DNA of 64,000 bases from Enterococcus diestrammenae (GCF_009933255.1 NZ_MAEI01000007.1:11141-75140), one strand, 5' to 3'; shown: positions 17,898 through 27,204, numbered from the stretch's first letter. Program-made: numbers and translations. Notes: generated from the letters alone by a model not told the origin.

Positions 17898-19627
17898 TGG
17901 ACTAATTCCTCCTCTGATAATTGAGATGAAGCAATGTCATAGTACACCTGACAGTCCCGCAAGAGTTCTTGGTGGGTACCCATTCCCACGACATTGCCTT
18001 CATTCAATACGATAATTTTGTCTGCATGCATGATTGTTCCTACCCGCTGAGCCACGATTAAGACGGTGGATTCAGTGGTTTCTTTTTTCAAACGAGCCCG
18101 GAGTTTGGCATCCGTTTGGTAATCTAAAGCCGAGAAACTATCATCAAAAATATAGATTTCCGGTCGCCGAATCACCGCGCGGGCAATGGCTAACCGTTGT
18201 TTTTGACCACCAGAAAAGTTACTACCGCCTTCTGAAAGATGGGCATCGAAGCGTTCCGGTTGTTCTGCGATAAACTCCGCCGCTTGGGCGATATCCGCCG
18301 CCCGTTGCATCTCCTCTAAAGTAGCGTCTTCTTTACCGTAACGCAGATTTTCAGCAATCGTTCCCGAAAACAGCAAGGCTTTCTGGGGAATATAGCCGAT
18401 TTTTTCCCGGAGAGCAGCTAAGCTATAATCTCGTACATCCACATCGTCCACCAAGACGCGTCCGGCACTGACGTCATAAAAACGAGGAATCAACTGAATC
18501 AAGGTAGATTTACCCGAGCCTGTCGAACCGATAAACGCCACGGTCTCTCCTGGTTTAGCGGTAAAACTGACATCTCTGATCACGGGGCTCTCGGCATGTC
18601 CCGGATAAGCAAAGGTCACATTTTCAAACGTGACATACCCTTTTTTGGCAGTCTCAGTCACTGGGCTTTCTTTTTCCGCAATCTCAGAGGTCGCATCCAA
18701 CGCTTCTTGAATCCGGCGAGCGGAAACGGCCGCCCGCGGGTACATCATAAAGACAGAAGCGAACAGCATAAAACTAAACAAGGCATGGAAAATGTATTCG
18801 ATAAACGCGATCAAGTCCCCAATTTGCAACTGCCCCGCATCGATCTGCTTGCTGCCGTTCCAGATGATCAACACCATCACGATATTGAATAAGAAGGTAA
18901 AACCCGGCTGAGCCACGGCCATCAATTTAAACAGACTCTTGGAACTTTCGGTATACGCCCCATTGACTTTGCGGAAGCGGCTTTCTTCAAACTTTTCATT
19001 GACGAAGGCCCGTATCACTCGCAAACCAGAAAGATTTTCTCGCAAAATACCATTGATTTTGTCGAGATTTTTTTGTTGCCGGGTGGATAACGGATCAGAA
19101 ATCTTGGCTATCGCGACGACCGCGACTAATAACGCTGGCAAGGCTAACAACACGTACCAGCTCAACGAAGGACTGGTCCGGAAAATCATGTACAAACTCA
19201 CCGCAAACATCATCGGCGTCATAAAGCCCATCCGCAAAATGTTTTGCAAAAACAACATGATTTGATACGCATCATTGGTAATCCGGGTAATCAAGGAGGA
19301 GACCCCAATGGCTTCGTATTCTTGATGAGAATAACTCTGGGTCTTAGCAAACAAATCATCTCGAATATCGGCGGTGATATTGGTGGTAATCCGAGTCGTA
19401 AAATACCCCAGTAAAATATTCATGATAACCCCAATTACCACCACTACGAGCATCAATAAACCCAATTGGTTCACCTGATTGCCACTGGCGTTGGGGATGG
19501 CTTGGTCGATCATCCGAGCCAAAATGGTAGGTAACCCCAACTCAATTAAAATAAAACCGAAGACGCAAATAAAATCAAAAAGTAATAACTTTTTGTAGCG
19601 CATCGTGTAGTGCCACATTAGTTTCAA
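17894..19627 (-). CDS. ABC exporter half-transporter, degenerate-NBD subunit
   Basis: First half of the heterodimeric exporter. The 577-residue product has six transmembrane helices and an ABC domain with Walker A GSTGSGKST and a canonical signature FSGGQKQR. Walker B is IYIFDDSFSALD, with Asp where the catalytic Glu should be, and the switch is IVAQRVGT, with Gln in place of His. These are the hallmarks of the degenerate site in EfrCD/TM287-288-type heterodimers. The start is probably TTG at 19627 (GGGGG seven nt upstream); the ATG three codons later is the alternative. Cotranscribed with the downstream subunit. Confidence 0.9.
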   Translation of the reverse strand: MKLMWHYTMRYKKLLLFDFICVFGFILIELGLPTILARMIDQAIPNASGNQVNQLGLLMLVVVVIGVIMNILLGYFTTRITTNITADIRDDLFAKTQSYSHQEYEAIGVSSLITRITNDAYQIMLFLQNILRMGFMTPMMFAVSLYMIFRTSPSLSWYVLLALPALLVAVVAIAKISDPLSTRQQKNLDKINGILRENLSGLRVIRAFVNEKFEESRFRKVNGAYTESSKSLFKLMAVAQPGFTFLFNIVMVLIIWNGSKQIDAGQLQIGDLIAFIEYIFHALFSFMLFASVFMMYPRAAVSARRIQEALDATSEIAEKESPVTETAKKGYVTFENVTFAYPGHAESPVIRDVSFTAKPGETVAFIGSTGSGKSTLIQLIPRFYDVSAGRVLVDDVDVRDYSLAALREKIGYIPQKALLFSGTIAENLRYGKEDATLEEMQRAADIAQAAEFIAEQPERFDAHLSEGGSNFSGGQKQRLAIARAVIRRPEIYIFDDSFSALDYQTDAKLRARLKKETTESTVLIVAQRVGTIMHADKIIVLNEGNVVGMGTHQELLRDCQVYYDIASSQLSEEELVQ

Positions 19628-20095
19628 ACAAAAACCCCCGATTCTCTTGTATTCTGGCCAACGTTTACCGTTGACCGCCCCTGTCTGGTTTCCTTAAGCC
19701 CCAGTCACGGCAAACATCTATCATCAAATGGTGGCTTAGCCCTTCACAATCAGCTTTACTACTAAGAAAAACTATTGTGGAAGTAGCCCAGAGCACAACC
19801 ATCAAATGCTGCATATCGGTGCAGCTCCGGTAGAATTTGACCGGCTCAGTCAGTCTTTAGCAATCAGCACTTGCAAGCCTATCTGACAAAAGCCTTTCGG
19901 GCGACAGAAAGCCGGCTACCAACCCTCGTGAAAAGCTTGGCAGCCTGGCTCGAAAAAGGACAAATTCTATTGACCGTCGCAATTACTTCTACTATATCAC
20001 AGCAAATTTTTTAAGAGAACCCAAAATTCCGCCTTTTTTTGACTAGGAAACCCTTACACGACTTCAGGTTTCTATACTTATTAAATTATCTGTGA
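19628..20095. other. 468-nt gap with a possible decayed coding remnant
   Basis: No intact gene is seen. On the plus strand between about 19815 and 19990 two frames one base apart read protein-like (LHIGAAPVEFDRLSQSLA, then QHLQAYLTKAFRATESRLP and further), as a frameshifted gene remnant would. I could not name the family. The left part should hold the exporter promoter, but no clear one was found. Confidence 0.3.
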
Positions 20096-20301
20096 TAAAA
20101 TAATAGCAATTGCGGTATGCTCACATACCATGGACGGTTGAAGATTCACAAAGAACATGCAGAAAGCAAAGACGAGGCTTTCTCTTTTTACTCACGCTTG
20201 TTTGTAAAAAGCATACTCATCAACGAAGGCTGCCCTTCGTGTTTTTTCCTGTACCGTTTCACGCATAAAAGGACACATTTACTTATAAAGGAGACTGAAT
20301 T
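20093..20301 (+). promoter_or_regulatory. rpoY-rnjA leader with two terminator-like hairpins
   Basis: An extended -10 (TG-A-TAAAAT, 20093-20101) is followed by a leader of nearly 200 nt. Hairpin 1 at 20161-20183 pairs AGAAAGC with GGCTTTCT and is followed by CTTTTT. Hairpin 2 at 20223-20247 pairs ACGAAGG with CCTTCGT and is followed by GTTTTTT. Both precede rpoY, so they may attenuate the operon or end a short upstream RNA. The -35 element is unclear. Confidence 0.55.
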
Positions 20302-20514
20302 ATGATTTTCAAAATTTATTACCAAGAAACAAAAATTCGCAACCCAAAACGGGAACAAACCCATTCCCTCTACCTCGAAGCAGCCGATGAAGTCGTTGCT
20401 CGCGAGTTGGTGGAAAAAAATACCCCATACAATATCGAATACATCCAAGTCTTGGAAGGCAACCACTTGGAATATGAAAAAGAAAATGCCGATTTCAAAT
20501 TGACGGAGTTTTAA
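20302..20514 (+). CDS. rpoY: RNA polymerase epsilon subunit
   Basis: Small Firmicutes-specific accessory subunit of RNA polymerase (formerly YkzG, DUF1447), dispensable in Bacillus, where it binds near the DNA entry channel. The 70-residue product starts [18 protein letters not shown] and contains the conserved [11 protein letters not shown] segment, at normal length. AAAGGAG precedes the ATG. The stop is 3 nt before the start of rnjA, the conserved gene pair, so the two are one operon. Confidence 0.93.
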   Translation: MIFKIYYQETKIRNPKREQTHSLYLEAADEVVARELVEKNTPYNIEYIQVLEGNHLEYEKENADFKLTEF

Positions 20515-20517
20515 GCT

Positions 20518-22191
20518 ATGAAAGTCAATTTAAAAAATAACGAGACTGGCGTTTTTGGTGTCGGTGGTTTAGGTGAAATCGGGAAGAACTGTTATGGGGT
20601 TCAATTCCAAGATGAAATCATCATTATCGATGCCGGCATCATGTTTCCGGAAGATGATTTGCTAGGGATTGACTATGTCATTCCTGATTACAGCTACATC
20701 GTCCAAAATGTCAATAAAGTCAAAGCCCTGGTCATCACCCACGGCCACGAAGACCATATCGGTGGTGTCCCTTACCTATTGAAGCAAGTCAACGTACCGA
20801 TTTATGCCGGACCTTTGGCAATGGCTTTGATTCGTAACAAACTCGATGAACATGGTCTGTTGCGGGATGCGGAACTCCACGAAATCAATGAAGACACGGT
20901 CTTGCGTTTCCGCAAAACCTCCGTCAGCTTTTTCCGGACGACCCACTCGATTCCCGACGCCCTAGGGATTGTCGTGAAAACACCATCTGGTAGCATCGTC
21001 CACACTGGCGATTTCAAGTTTGACTTCACTCCCGTCGGCGAACCAGCCAACCTCCACCGGATGGCGAAGATTGGTGAAGAAGGGGTATTGTGTCTCCTTT
21101 CCGACAGTACCAACGCGGAAATTCCGACATTTACCCAATCGGAAAAAGTCATCGGTCAATCGATTCAACGGATTTTTGAGAAGATCAACGGCCGGATCAT
21201 CTTTGCTAGTTTTGCTTCCAATATCTCTCGTCTGCAACAAGCCGCTGAAGCAGCCGTTGCTTGCGGCCGTAAGATTGCTGTCTTCGGGCGCAGTATGGAA
21301 AACGCCATCATCAACGGGCAAAACTTGGGCTATATCAATGTTCCCGATGGTACCTTTGTGGATGCCAGCGAACTCAAACGCCTTCCTTCCAACGAAGTCA
21401 TGATTTTATGTACTGGCTCACAAGGAGAACCCATGGCTGCTTTGAGTCGGATTGCTAACGGCACCCACCGTCAGATCAGTATTCAACCTGAAGATACCGT
21501 GATTTTTTCTAGTTCCCCAATTCCTGGGAACACGACTAGCGTCAATCACTTGATCAACTTACTGATGGAAGCCGGCGCCGAAGTCATTCATGGCAAGCTC
21601 AACAACGTCCATACTTCTGGTCACGGTGGCCAACAAGAACAAAAGTTAATGCTTCGCCTAATCAAGCCAAAATTCTTCGTACCTATTCACGGGGAATACC
21701 GGATGTTGAAAATTCACGCTGGCCTGGCTCAAGATACCGGTGTGCCAAAAGAAAACTGCTTTATTATGGAAAACGGCGATATGTTAGCCTTGACGGCAGA
21801 CAGTGCCCGCTTGGCAGGTCACTTTAATGGTGGCGATGTCTACATTGATGGCAGTGGCATCGGTGACATTGGTAACGTGGTCTTGCGGGACCGGCGTATC
21901 CTTTCAGAAGAAGGTTTAGTCTTAGCCGTTGCAACCGTGGACTTAGAGAAAAAAGAAGTCTTGGCTGGCCCAGATATCTTATCCCGTGGTTTCGTCTACA
22001 TGCGGGAATCCGGCGATATGATTTATGAAGCTCAAACGCTGCTCTTCCGCGCCTTGCGAGAAGCCTTGAAACAGCCTGATGTCAATGAGCACAAATTAAA
22101 AGAAGCCATGACCAATGCCCTCCAGCCTTTCCTATTTGAAAAGACCGAGCGTCATCCGATGATTTTAGCCATGATCATGGCACCAGAATAA
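20518..22191 (+). CDS. rnjA: Ribonuclease J1
   Basis: Metallo-beta-lactamase/beta-CASP ribonuclease with 5'-3' exonuclease and endonuclease activity, central to mRNA turnover and rRNA maturation. The 557-residue product has the metal motif HGHEDHIGG (about 74-82), the HTGDFKFD aspartate, a beta-CASP region with SGHGGQQEQ and PIHGEYRM, and a C-terminal domain ending near [10 protein letters not shown]. Length matches RNase J1. It is coupled to rpoY with a 3-nt gap and ends in a strong terminator. Confidence 0.96.
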   Translation: MKVNLKNNETGVFGVGGLGEIGKNCYGVQFQDEIIIIDAGIMFPEDDLLGIDYVIPDYSYIVQNVNKVKALVITHGHEDHIGGVPYLLKQVNVPIYAGPLAMALIRNKLDEHGLLRDAELHEINEDTVLRFRKTSVSFFRTTHSIPDALGIVVKTPSGSIVHTGDFKFDFTPVGEPANLHRMAKIGEEGVLCLLSDSTNAEIPTFTQSEKVIGQSIQRIFEKINGRIIFASFASNISRLQQAAEAAVACGRKIAVFGRSMENAIINGQNLGYINVPDGTFVDASELKRLPSNEVMILCTGSQGEPMAALSRIANGTHRQISIQPEDTVIFSSSPIPGNTTSVNHLINLLMEAGAEVIHGKLNNVHTSGHGGQQEQKLMLRLIKPKFFVPIHGEYRMLKIHAGLAQDTGVPKENCFIMENGDMLALTADSARLAGHFNGGDVYIDGSGIGDIGNVVLRDRRILSEEGLVLAVATVDLEKKEVLAGPDILSRGFVYMRESGDMIYEAQTLLFRALREALKQPDVNEHKLKEAMTNALQPFLFEKTERHPMILAMIMAPE

Positions 22192-22205
22192 GTTCCAAAA
22201 TGCAA

Positions 22206-22246
22206 AAGAGGAGCGAACCCTTGATTGGGCCGCTCCTCTTTTTTAT
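22206..22246 (+). terminator. rpoY-rnjA terminator
   Basis: AGAGGAGCG and CGCTCCTCT form a 9-bp GC-rich stem followed by six T, 15 nt after the rnjA stop. Confidence 0.9.
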
Positions 22247-22263
22247 TCGCACCGATACGTTTT

Positions 22264-23031
22264 TTATTCTTCCCGTATCAACTGCAACTGTTCATTGTAA
22301 TAATTGTGATAAGCCGTATACCCGGCGATAATCGAACCCAGGCTCGTGGTGGACAGCAACATGAAAGTCACCATGATTTGGTACTTTATCGCATGTACCG
22401 GATCTACCCCGGCAAAAATCAAACCAGACATCATCCCCGGCAAACTCACCAATCCTACCGTTTTCGCGGAATCAATAGTAGGCTGCATGGCCGTGCGGAT
22501 GCTTTCTCTCAAGATGGGTAGTGAAGCCGTCTTGGCATCGGCTCCCAAGGCTAATTTTTCTAAGACTTGCTGCCGTTGATCGCGAAACTGACTAGCTAGG
22601 TTGCGGTAACACAAGCCAATCGCCACCATCGAATTTGAAGCAATCATCCCGCTGATGGGAATAATTTGCGATGGGATAAAGCGAATCGCTCCTGAGGCAA
22701 TCAAGACCCCCATCGTCACATAGGTGCTGACAAAGATAGCCAAAAGCGAACTCCAATACTGCTTGCGGTGGTTCGGGTTGCGTTTATGAGCATTCCAAGC
22801 GGCATTCAAAACGATAAACAAGCTCATGGCCGTCGTCAGCCAAACATTGTCCAATTGGAAGATATACTTCAAAACATACCCTACGATAACCAATTGAATC
22901 ACTGCACGAAAAATACTATAAAAAATGTCTTTCGATAGCTTGAGTTTTTCTTTGTAACTAATTCCGACTGCAATCAGTACCAAGCCAAAAGCAAAGACTA
23001 AAGACAGATCATTGACGGCTAATTGGTCCAT
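22264..23031 (-). CDS. fetB: FetB-like (UPF0014) ABC permease
   Basis: Membrane half of a FetAB-type transporter; the E. coli pair is proposed to export iron and helps in oxidative stress (family knowledge). The 255-residue product has about six or seven hydrophobic segments and the family motifs RAVIQLVIVGYVL, LGADAKTA and SLPGMMSGLIFAGVDP. It overlaps the upstream ATPase gene by 13 nt, so the two are translationally coupled. The metal specificity is not shown by sequence. Confidence 0.85.
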   Translation of the reverse strand: MDQLAVNDLSLVFAFGLVLIAVGISYKEKLKLSKDIFYSIFRAVIQLVIVGYVLKYIFQLDNVWLTTAMSLFIVLNAAWNAHKRNPNHRKQYWSSLLAIFVSTYVTMGVLIASGAIRFIPSQIIPISGMIASNSMVAIGLCYRNLASQFRDQRQQVLEKLALGADAKTASLPILRESIRTAMQPTIDSAKTVGLVSLPGMMSGLIFAGVDPVHAIKYQIMVTFMLLSTTSLGSIIAGYTAYHNYYNEQLQLIREE

Positions 23032-23666
23032 GAAACAAGCCTCCCTTTTTCGATAATCAGCTCTGATTCAGCCTGTTGCAAATCTTCGTCATCATGACTG
23101 ACTTGCAAAATGGTGACGCCCTCTTGGTGGACTGAGCGAATCAAGCGTTGGACGATCTGCTTACTCACTTCATCCAAGCCTACCGTCACCTCATCTAACA
23201 ATAAGACTTTTGGTAAAAACATCAGATTGCGAATCAAAGCCACCCGCTGCCTTTGACCACCGGATAACTCCAATATCGGTTTGTCCAAAAAGCTAGCAGG
23301 CAAATCCACCTGTTGCAATAAGGCCTCCACCCGTTCTTCAGAAAAAGGCTGTTTGCGAATCTCAAAAGGAAACCCAACATTTTCCGCAACTGTTTTTCCA
23401 AACAGAGTCGGCTGTTGGAAACAATAAGAGACCTGTCGCCGATATTCCGTCACTGGATAAGACTGCTGGCTTTTGCCATTGACTAAAATTTCCCCAGCAG
23501 TAGGTGTCAACAAAGTAGCAATCAACTTGAGCAACGTACTCTTCCCGCCCCCCGATGGTCCTGAGATTGCCAAAAAAGCGCCTTTTGAAACACTAAAAGT
23601 TAAGTCTTGAAGGATTGTTTCTTGATGAGGAGCAAAAGAAACCTGATTTAATTCCAATAATACCAT
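23019..23666 (-). CDS. fetA: FetA-like ABC ATPase
   Basis: ATP-binding partner of the UPF0014 permease. The 215-residue product has Walker A GPSGGGKST (about 36-44), a Q-loop in SYCFQQP, signature ELSGGQRQRV, Walker B LLLDEVTVGLD and the switch His in VSHDDED. GGAAGGG precedes the ATG. First gene of the pair. A tentative extended -10 (TGC-TAGAAT, near 23690) lies upstream. The iron-export role is by family. Confidence 0.85.
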   Translation of the reverse strand: MVLLELNQVSFAPHQETILQDLTFSVSKGAFLAISGPSGGGKSTLLKLIATLLTPTAGEILVNGKSQQSYPVTEYRRQVSYCFQQPTLFGKTVAENVGFPFEIRKQPFSEERVEALLQQVDLPASFLDKPILELSGGQRQRVALIRNLMFLPKVLLLDEVTVGLDEVSKQIVQRLIRSVHQEGVTILQVSHDDEDLQQAESELIIEKGRLVSWTN

Positions 23667-23849
23667 CTAATCCCTTCCTTTCCCCTTCATTCTAGCATAT
23701 AACACTTAGAGAAAGCGCTACCTGCTGCACTGGGATTCGTTCTCGATTAGGAGGAGCTTAGGGAGTGTTTCAACTATCAGTAGTCAGCTTACAGTCACAC
23801 CTATATTCTTTTGAAAGAGTAGCTAGCCAAACTTGACTTTTATTTTCTG

Positions 23850-23885
23850 CACAAAAAAACCGACCACCTAAAAGATGATCGGTAC
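23850..23885 (-). terminator. Cold shock gene terminator
   Basis: ACCGATCATC and GTGGTCGGT pair, with one wobble, and are followed by seven T on the minus strand, just beyond the csp stop. Confidence 0.85.
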
Positions 23886-23897
23886 GTTTCTTAGATA

Positions 23898-24098
23898 TTA
23901 GTCTTTAGTAACGTTTGCTGCTTGAGGGCCGCGGTCTGAATCTTCAACGTCGAAAGTTACTGCTTGGCCTTCTTCCAAAGTTTTGAAACCGTCGCCTTGG
24001 ATAGCTGAGAAGTGAACGAATACGTCGCTGCCATCTTCGCGGGAGATAAATCCGAAGCCTTTTTCTGCGTTAAACCATTTAACTGTTCCGTGTTCCAT
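23898..24098 (-). CDS. cspA: Cold shock protein, CspA family
   Basis: Single-stranded nucleic acid binding protein acting as RNA chaperone. The 66-residue product starts [18 protein letters not shown] and has RNP1 (KGFGFI) and RNP2 (VFVHFSAI), ending in ANVTKD as usual. The start was chosen by family length; an in-frame 11-residue extension upstream is open but atypical. The untranslated leader appears long (the nearest promoter-like TTGACG lies about 140 nt upstream near 24238), as is common for cold shock mRNAs. Confidence 0.95.
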   Translation of the reverse strand: MEHGTVKWFNAEKGFGFISREDGSDVFVHFSAIQGDGFKTLEEGQAVTFDVEDSDRGPQAANVTKD

Positions 24099-24353
24099 GT
24101 TAAATACATCCTCTCTCGTGCGTGTGCACAATTCAAATTTAGTGTAACATTGCCTTGCATACGATAGAGGTATAACATTAACGGGTGTTAAGCACTTCTA
24201 TGGAGCAAACAAAATTACAATGTTCATTCTACACGTCAATCTTGATAAATGCAAGCCCATCGTTTTCTTCCCAGAGTTTTTACGAGCTTTTTGTTCGCTT
24301 TTTGCTGGGATTCAAAGGAAATTAAATCACAACCTTTCGATTATTTCCACCAG

Positions 24354-25040
24354 TTACGAATTCCAAAGACCTTCTTCTCGCAAACTGACGTAACTTTGGT
24401 GGCCGATAATCAAATGGTCCAAGACTTCAATACCCATCAGTTCCCCGCATTCCTTCATCCGGCGGGTAAATAAAAGATCATTCTCGCTAGGTGTCGGATT
24501 GCCTGATGGATGATTATGACAAATGATCAACCGAGCCGCTGCTACCCGCACAGCCCCGCGAAAAATCTCCCGGGGATGAGCGACACTTTGATTGAGGGAG
24601 CCAATAAACAGCGTTTCCTTTTTGACGATTTCATTTTTGGTGTTCAAATACAAGCAGACCAAATGCTCTTGTTGGTAATCTTTCATGTCTTCCATCAAAG
24701 TAAAGGCCAGGTCCACACTCGTCCGCACCTTGCCAATTTTTGGCTGTAAAGCTTTTTGAATCCGTCCTCCTAACTCAATCATCGCCACCAGCTCCAAGGC
24801 TTTCACCTGGCCCACACCAGAAATCTGTTGGAGTTCGTCGCGGCTGGCCAATTTCAAGTCAAACAAGGAGGGAAAGACCGACAACACCCTGCCGGCTAAC
24901 TCCATCACATTCATCTGCGCAGTCCCGGTACGCAATAAAATTGCTAAAAGTTCTTGATCCGACAACGCCTGAGGGCCATATTCTAACAAGCGCTCCCGGG
25001 GTTGACTGCTTTGGGGAATTCGCTGAAACCCATTTCTCAT
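24354..25040 (-). CDS. radC: RadC family (UPF0758) JAMM-domain protein
   Basis: The biological role of RadC is unresolved; the old DNA repair assignment was withdrawn. The 229-residue product has an N-terminal helix-hairpin-helix region (LQQISGVGQVKALEL, about 70-84) and a C-terminal MPN/JAMM metalloprotease-like fold with HNHPSGNPTPSEND (about 177-190). The ATG at 25040 has AAGGGAG eight nt upstream. That Shine-Dalgarno is part of the last helix of a structured intergenic RNA (25045-25163), which suggests control of translation or termination. Downstream of a HAD phosphatase gene. Confidence 0.93.
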   Translation of the reverse strand: MRNGFQRIPQSSQPRERLLEYGPQALSDQELLAILLRTGTAQMNVMELAGRVLSVFPSLFDLKLASRDELQQISGVGQVKALELVAMIELGGRIQKALQPKIGKVRTSVDLAFTLMEDMKDYQQEHLVCLYLNTKNEIVKKETLFIGSLNQSVAHPREIFRGAVRVAAARLIICHNHPSGNPTPSENDLLFTRRMKECGELMGIEVLDHLIIGHQSYVSLREEGLWNS

Positions 25041-25044
25041 CAAA

Positions 25045-25163
25045 AAAACTCCCTTCCGTCGATTTCCTGATCAAGGTCATCTCGCAGCCAACCTTTTATC
25101 AGGAAATCCGTCTTTTGGTAAAGGCCAATCACCTTATCAAAAGAACATACGCAAGGGAGTTTT
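25045..25163 (-). ncRNA. Three-way-junction RNA between the HAD gene and radC
   Basis: On the minus strand P1 pairs AAAACTCCCTT (25153-25163) with AAGGGAGTTTT (25045-25055), a perfect 11-bp closing helix followed by further T. P3 pairs GATTTCCTGAT with ATCAGGAAATC (25098-25108 and 25061-25071), also perfect, with an inner AAGGT/ACCTT. P2 lies between (about 25110-25146: CTTTTG..CAAAAG and AAGG/CCTT). The structure begins 3 nt after the HAD stop and ends 4 nt before the radC ATG. Its 3' arm includes the radC ribosome binding site and a terminator-like T run. Function unknown. Confidence 0.65.
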
Positions 25164-25166
25164 CAC

Positions 25167-25826
25167 TTAACTTTGTAACCAGCGTAAGACTTGGTGTAAA
25201 TCCGGCAGGACAGCTAGCGTCTTTTGGGCCAAAGCCTCATCTGGTCCTAGCAAATCCGGCACCATGATTACGGGTATGCCAGCTGCCACGGCGGCATTGA
25301 CGCCGTGTTGGGAATCTTCTAGTACCAATAGCGTTTCTTTGGGCAACTGAAGTTTCTCAGCGGCTAATAAAAAAATATCCGGATTGGGTTTTGCGCGAGG
25401 CACATCTTCAGCTGAGACGATTAATGGGAAGGCATCCGTGAGTCCGGCCTGAGCTAGCAACCATTCAATCGCTGGCCGATTATTGCTGGAGGCCAAAATT
25501 TTAGGTACCTGTTGGGCATCGAGATAGGCCAACAGCTCTTTTACCCCTGGTTTGAGTTGGACTAATCCGGCCGCAAATAGTTTTTCTGAATTGGCATAAG
25601 ACAAGCGCACAAACTCAGTGATTGTCTCCACCCCATAGTCTTCGTCGTAATCTTCGTGGACTTTGACTACAAATTCTTCATCACTGATGCCCAAGTAGCG
25701 TAAGTAATCCGACATGTCATACGTGATGCCCAGGGTATCTGCGGCTTGTTGGTTGCCTTGGTAGACAAGGGCTTCCGTATCGAAAATCAAGCCATCCATA
25801 TCAAAAATAAGTCCTTTAGTCGTCAT
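25167..25826 (-). CDS. HAD hydrolase, beta-phosphoglucomutase-like subfamily
   Basis: Predicted sugar or nucleotide phosphate phosphatase (or phosphomutase) of HAD subfamily IA. The 219-residue product has motif I FDMDGLIFDTE (about 8-18), motif II LASSNN (about 115), a lysine in RAKPNPDIF and motif III LVLEDSQHG. The substrate is unknown. The start at 25826 has GGAGG eight nt upstream. It overlaps the end of folC by 11 nt, so it is translated with folC, and radC follows after a structured RNA spacer. Confidence 0.87.
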   Translation of the reverse strand: MTTKGLIFDMDGLIFDTEALVYQGNQQAADTLGITYDMSDYLRYLGISDEEFVVKVHEDYDEDYGVETITEFVRLSYANSEKLFAAGLVQLKPGVKELLAYLDAQQVPKILASSNNRPAIEWLLAQAGLTDAFPLIVSAEDVPRAKPNPDIFLLAAEKLQLPKETLLVLEDSQHGVNAAVAAGIPVIMVPDLLGPDEALAQKTLAVLPDLHQVLRWLQS

Positions 25827-27141
25827 ACGCCAATCCTCCCATCTCCAATAACAAGCTTCGTACATCGGAAACAAAATACAACGAACCGGTTATTAATAAT
25901 AAGTCTTCATTGGTCATTTTTTCCAAAATTTCCCCTAGCCCAAACTGCCACATGGAAACGATTGTCACCCGTTTGTCACTGGTGTTTTCGTAATTGTCAT
26001 CCAGCTTGATGGCTTTTGGATAATCAAAGGTCGTCACATAGAGGCGGGCATTGGGAATTTCCAATAGTTGAGCCAGCATGCCATCAACATTTTTAGTGGA
26101 TAAGGCGGAAAATAAGACATGAATCCGGTATTCTTTGAACTCGTTTTTCATGGTTTCCACCAAGCGCCCCATCGCATGGGGATTATGGGCCCCGTCCAAG
26201 ATGATCAGTGGCTCTTGGCTCACTCGTTCCATCCGGGCTGGCCAACGAACATTTCGCAGACCATTGCGAATCGACATCAGACTGATGGGCAGGCCTTTGA
26301 TTTGACAGTAACAATGGTACATTTGAATCGCCAGACCGGCATTTTCAGGTTGATGGCGCCCCAACAGCGAAGTTTTTAAATTCACCAGCTTTCCCTGATC
26401 ATTGAGAAATTCAAACACTTCCCCCCATTGTGGGTCCGGATGTTTGTAAAGCACGCGATAATCTTGATTGAAACGATACATTGGGGCGCCTTTTTTATCC
26501 GCCTCTTGTTGGATAATCGCGATGGCATTGCTTGGGATATTCCCAGTCACCACCGGAACCCCTGGTTTGATGATGCCAGCTTTTTGGAAAGCAATCTCCT
26601 CCAAGGTATCTCCCAAAATATCCATGTGATCCATGCCAATCGTAGTAATCCCACATAATAAAGGTTTCACTACGTTGGTAGAATCCAATAAGCCCCCTAG
26701 CCCGACTTCAATAATCGCTACATCGACCTTTTTCTCTAAAAAATAATCCAGCGCCATGGCAGTCAAGGTTTCAAACTCAGTGATGCCAGCCACATCAGGC
26801 TTTTCATCCAACTGGTCGACCAAGGGCTGATATTTGTTCACCAAAGTCACTAGGTCTTCATCGGCAATATGCTGGCCGTCGATGGCAATGCGTTCATTGA
26901 AAGATTCGATGAAAGGGGAGGTAAACGTTCCGACAGTCAGGCCAGCGTCCTCCAAAATAGCTGCCAAATAGCTAACGGTGGAGCCTTTGCCATTGGTACC
27001 AGCAATATGAATCGTCGGGACCTGCTCTTCTGGATGATCGACTAGCGCTAATAATGCCTCTACGCGGTCCAACCCTGGCCGTGAACCAAAAGGTAAGCGA
27101 CTATGAATCCATGCAATTGCTTCTTTTCCTGTTTTTACCAT
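25816..27141 (-). CDS. folC: Folylpolyglutamate/dihydrofolate synthase
   Basis: Adds glutamate to folates and may also form dihydrofolate from dihydropteroate. The 441-residue product has the P-loop HIAGTNGKGSTVSY (about 43-56), the omega loop TSPFIESFNERI, EVGLGGLLDSTNV and the C-terminal DGAHNPHAM motif. The ATG at 27141 has GAGGTG 6 nt upstream; the in-frame GTG three codons earlier overlaps that site. In many Firmicutes folC follows valS directly. Here a PadR operon and an OpuA/BusR block lie between and folC has its own likely promoter (extended -10 TGA-TATAAT, about 27205-27213). Confidence 0.94.
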   Translation of the reverse strand: MVKTGKEAIAWIHSRLPFGSRPGLDRVEALLALVDHPEEQVPTIHIAGTNGKGSTVSYLAAILEDAGLTVGTFTSPFIESFNERIAIDGQHIADEDLVTLVNKYQPLVDQLDEKPDVAGITEFETLTAMALDYFLEKKVDVAIIEVGLGGLLDSTNVVKPLLCGITTIGMDHMDILGDTLEEIAFQKAGIIKPGVPVVTGNIPSNAIAIIQQEADKKGAPMYRFNQDYRVLYKHPDPQWGEVFEFLNDQGKLVNLKTSLLGRHQPENAGLAIQMYHCYCQIKGLPISLMSIRNGLRNVRWPARMERVSQEPLIILDGAHNPHAMGRLVETMKNEFKEYRIHVLFSALSTKNVDGMLAQLLEIPNARLYVTTFDYPKAIKLDDNYENTSDKRVTIVSMWQFGLGEILEKMTNEDLLLITGSLYFVSDVRSLLLEMGGLAYDD

Positions 27142-27204
27142 TTTATGCACCTCGTTTTAGTCCGTCTTCTCAAAACAAGACAGCCATTTCCCTAAAGCAT
27201 CCTC

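Noticed and set aside
20117..20305. 62-codon open frame upstream of rpoY as a leader peptide
   Set aside because: It covers both terminator-like hairpins, has no Shine-Dalgarno, and its codons show no functional pattern such as a run of one amino acid.
24740..25267. 175-codon plus-strand frame across radC and the HAD gene
   Set aside because: Crosses the structured spacer and two well-supported genes on the other strand; composition typical of antisense frames.
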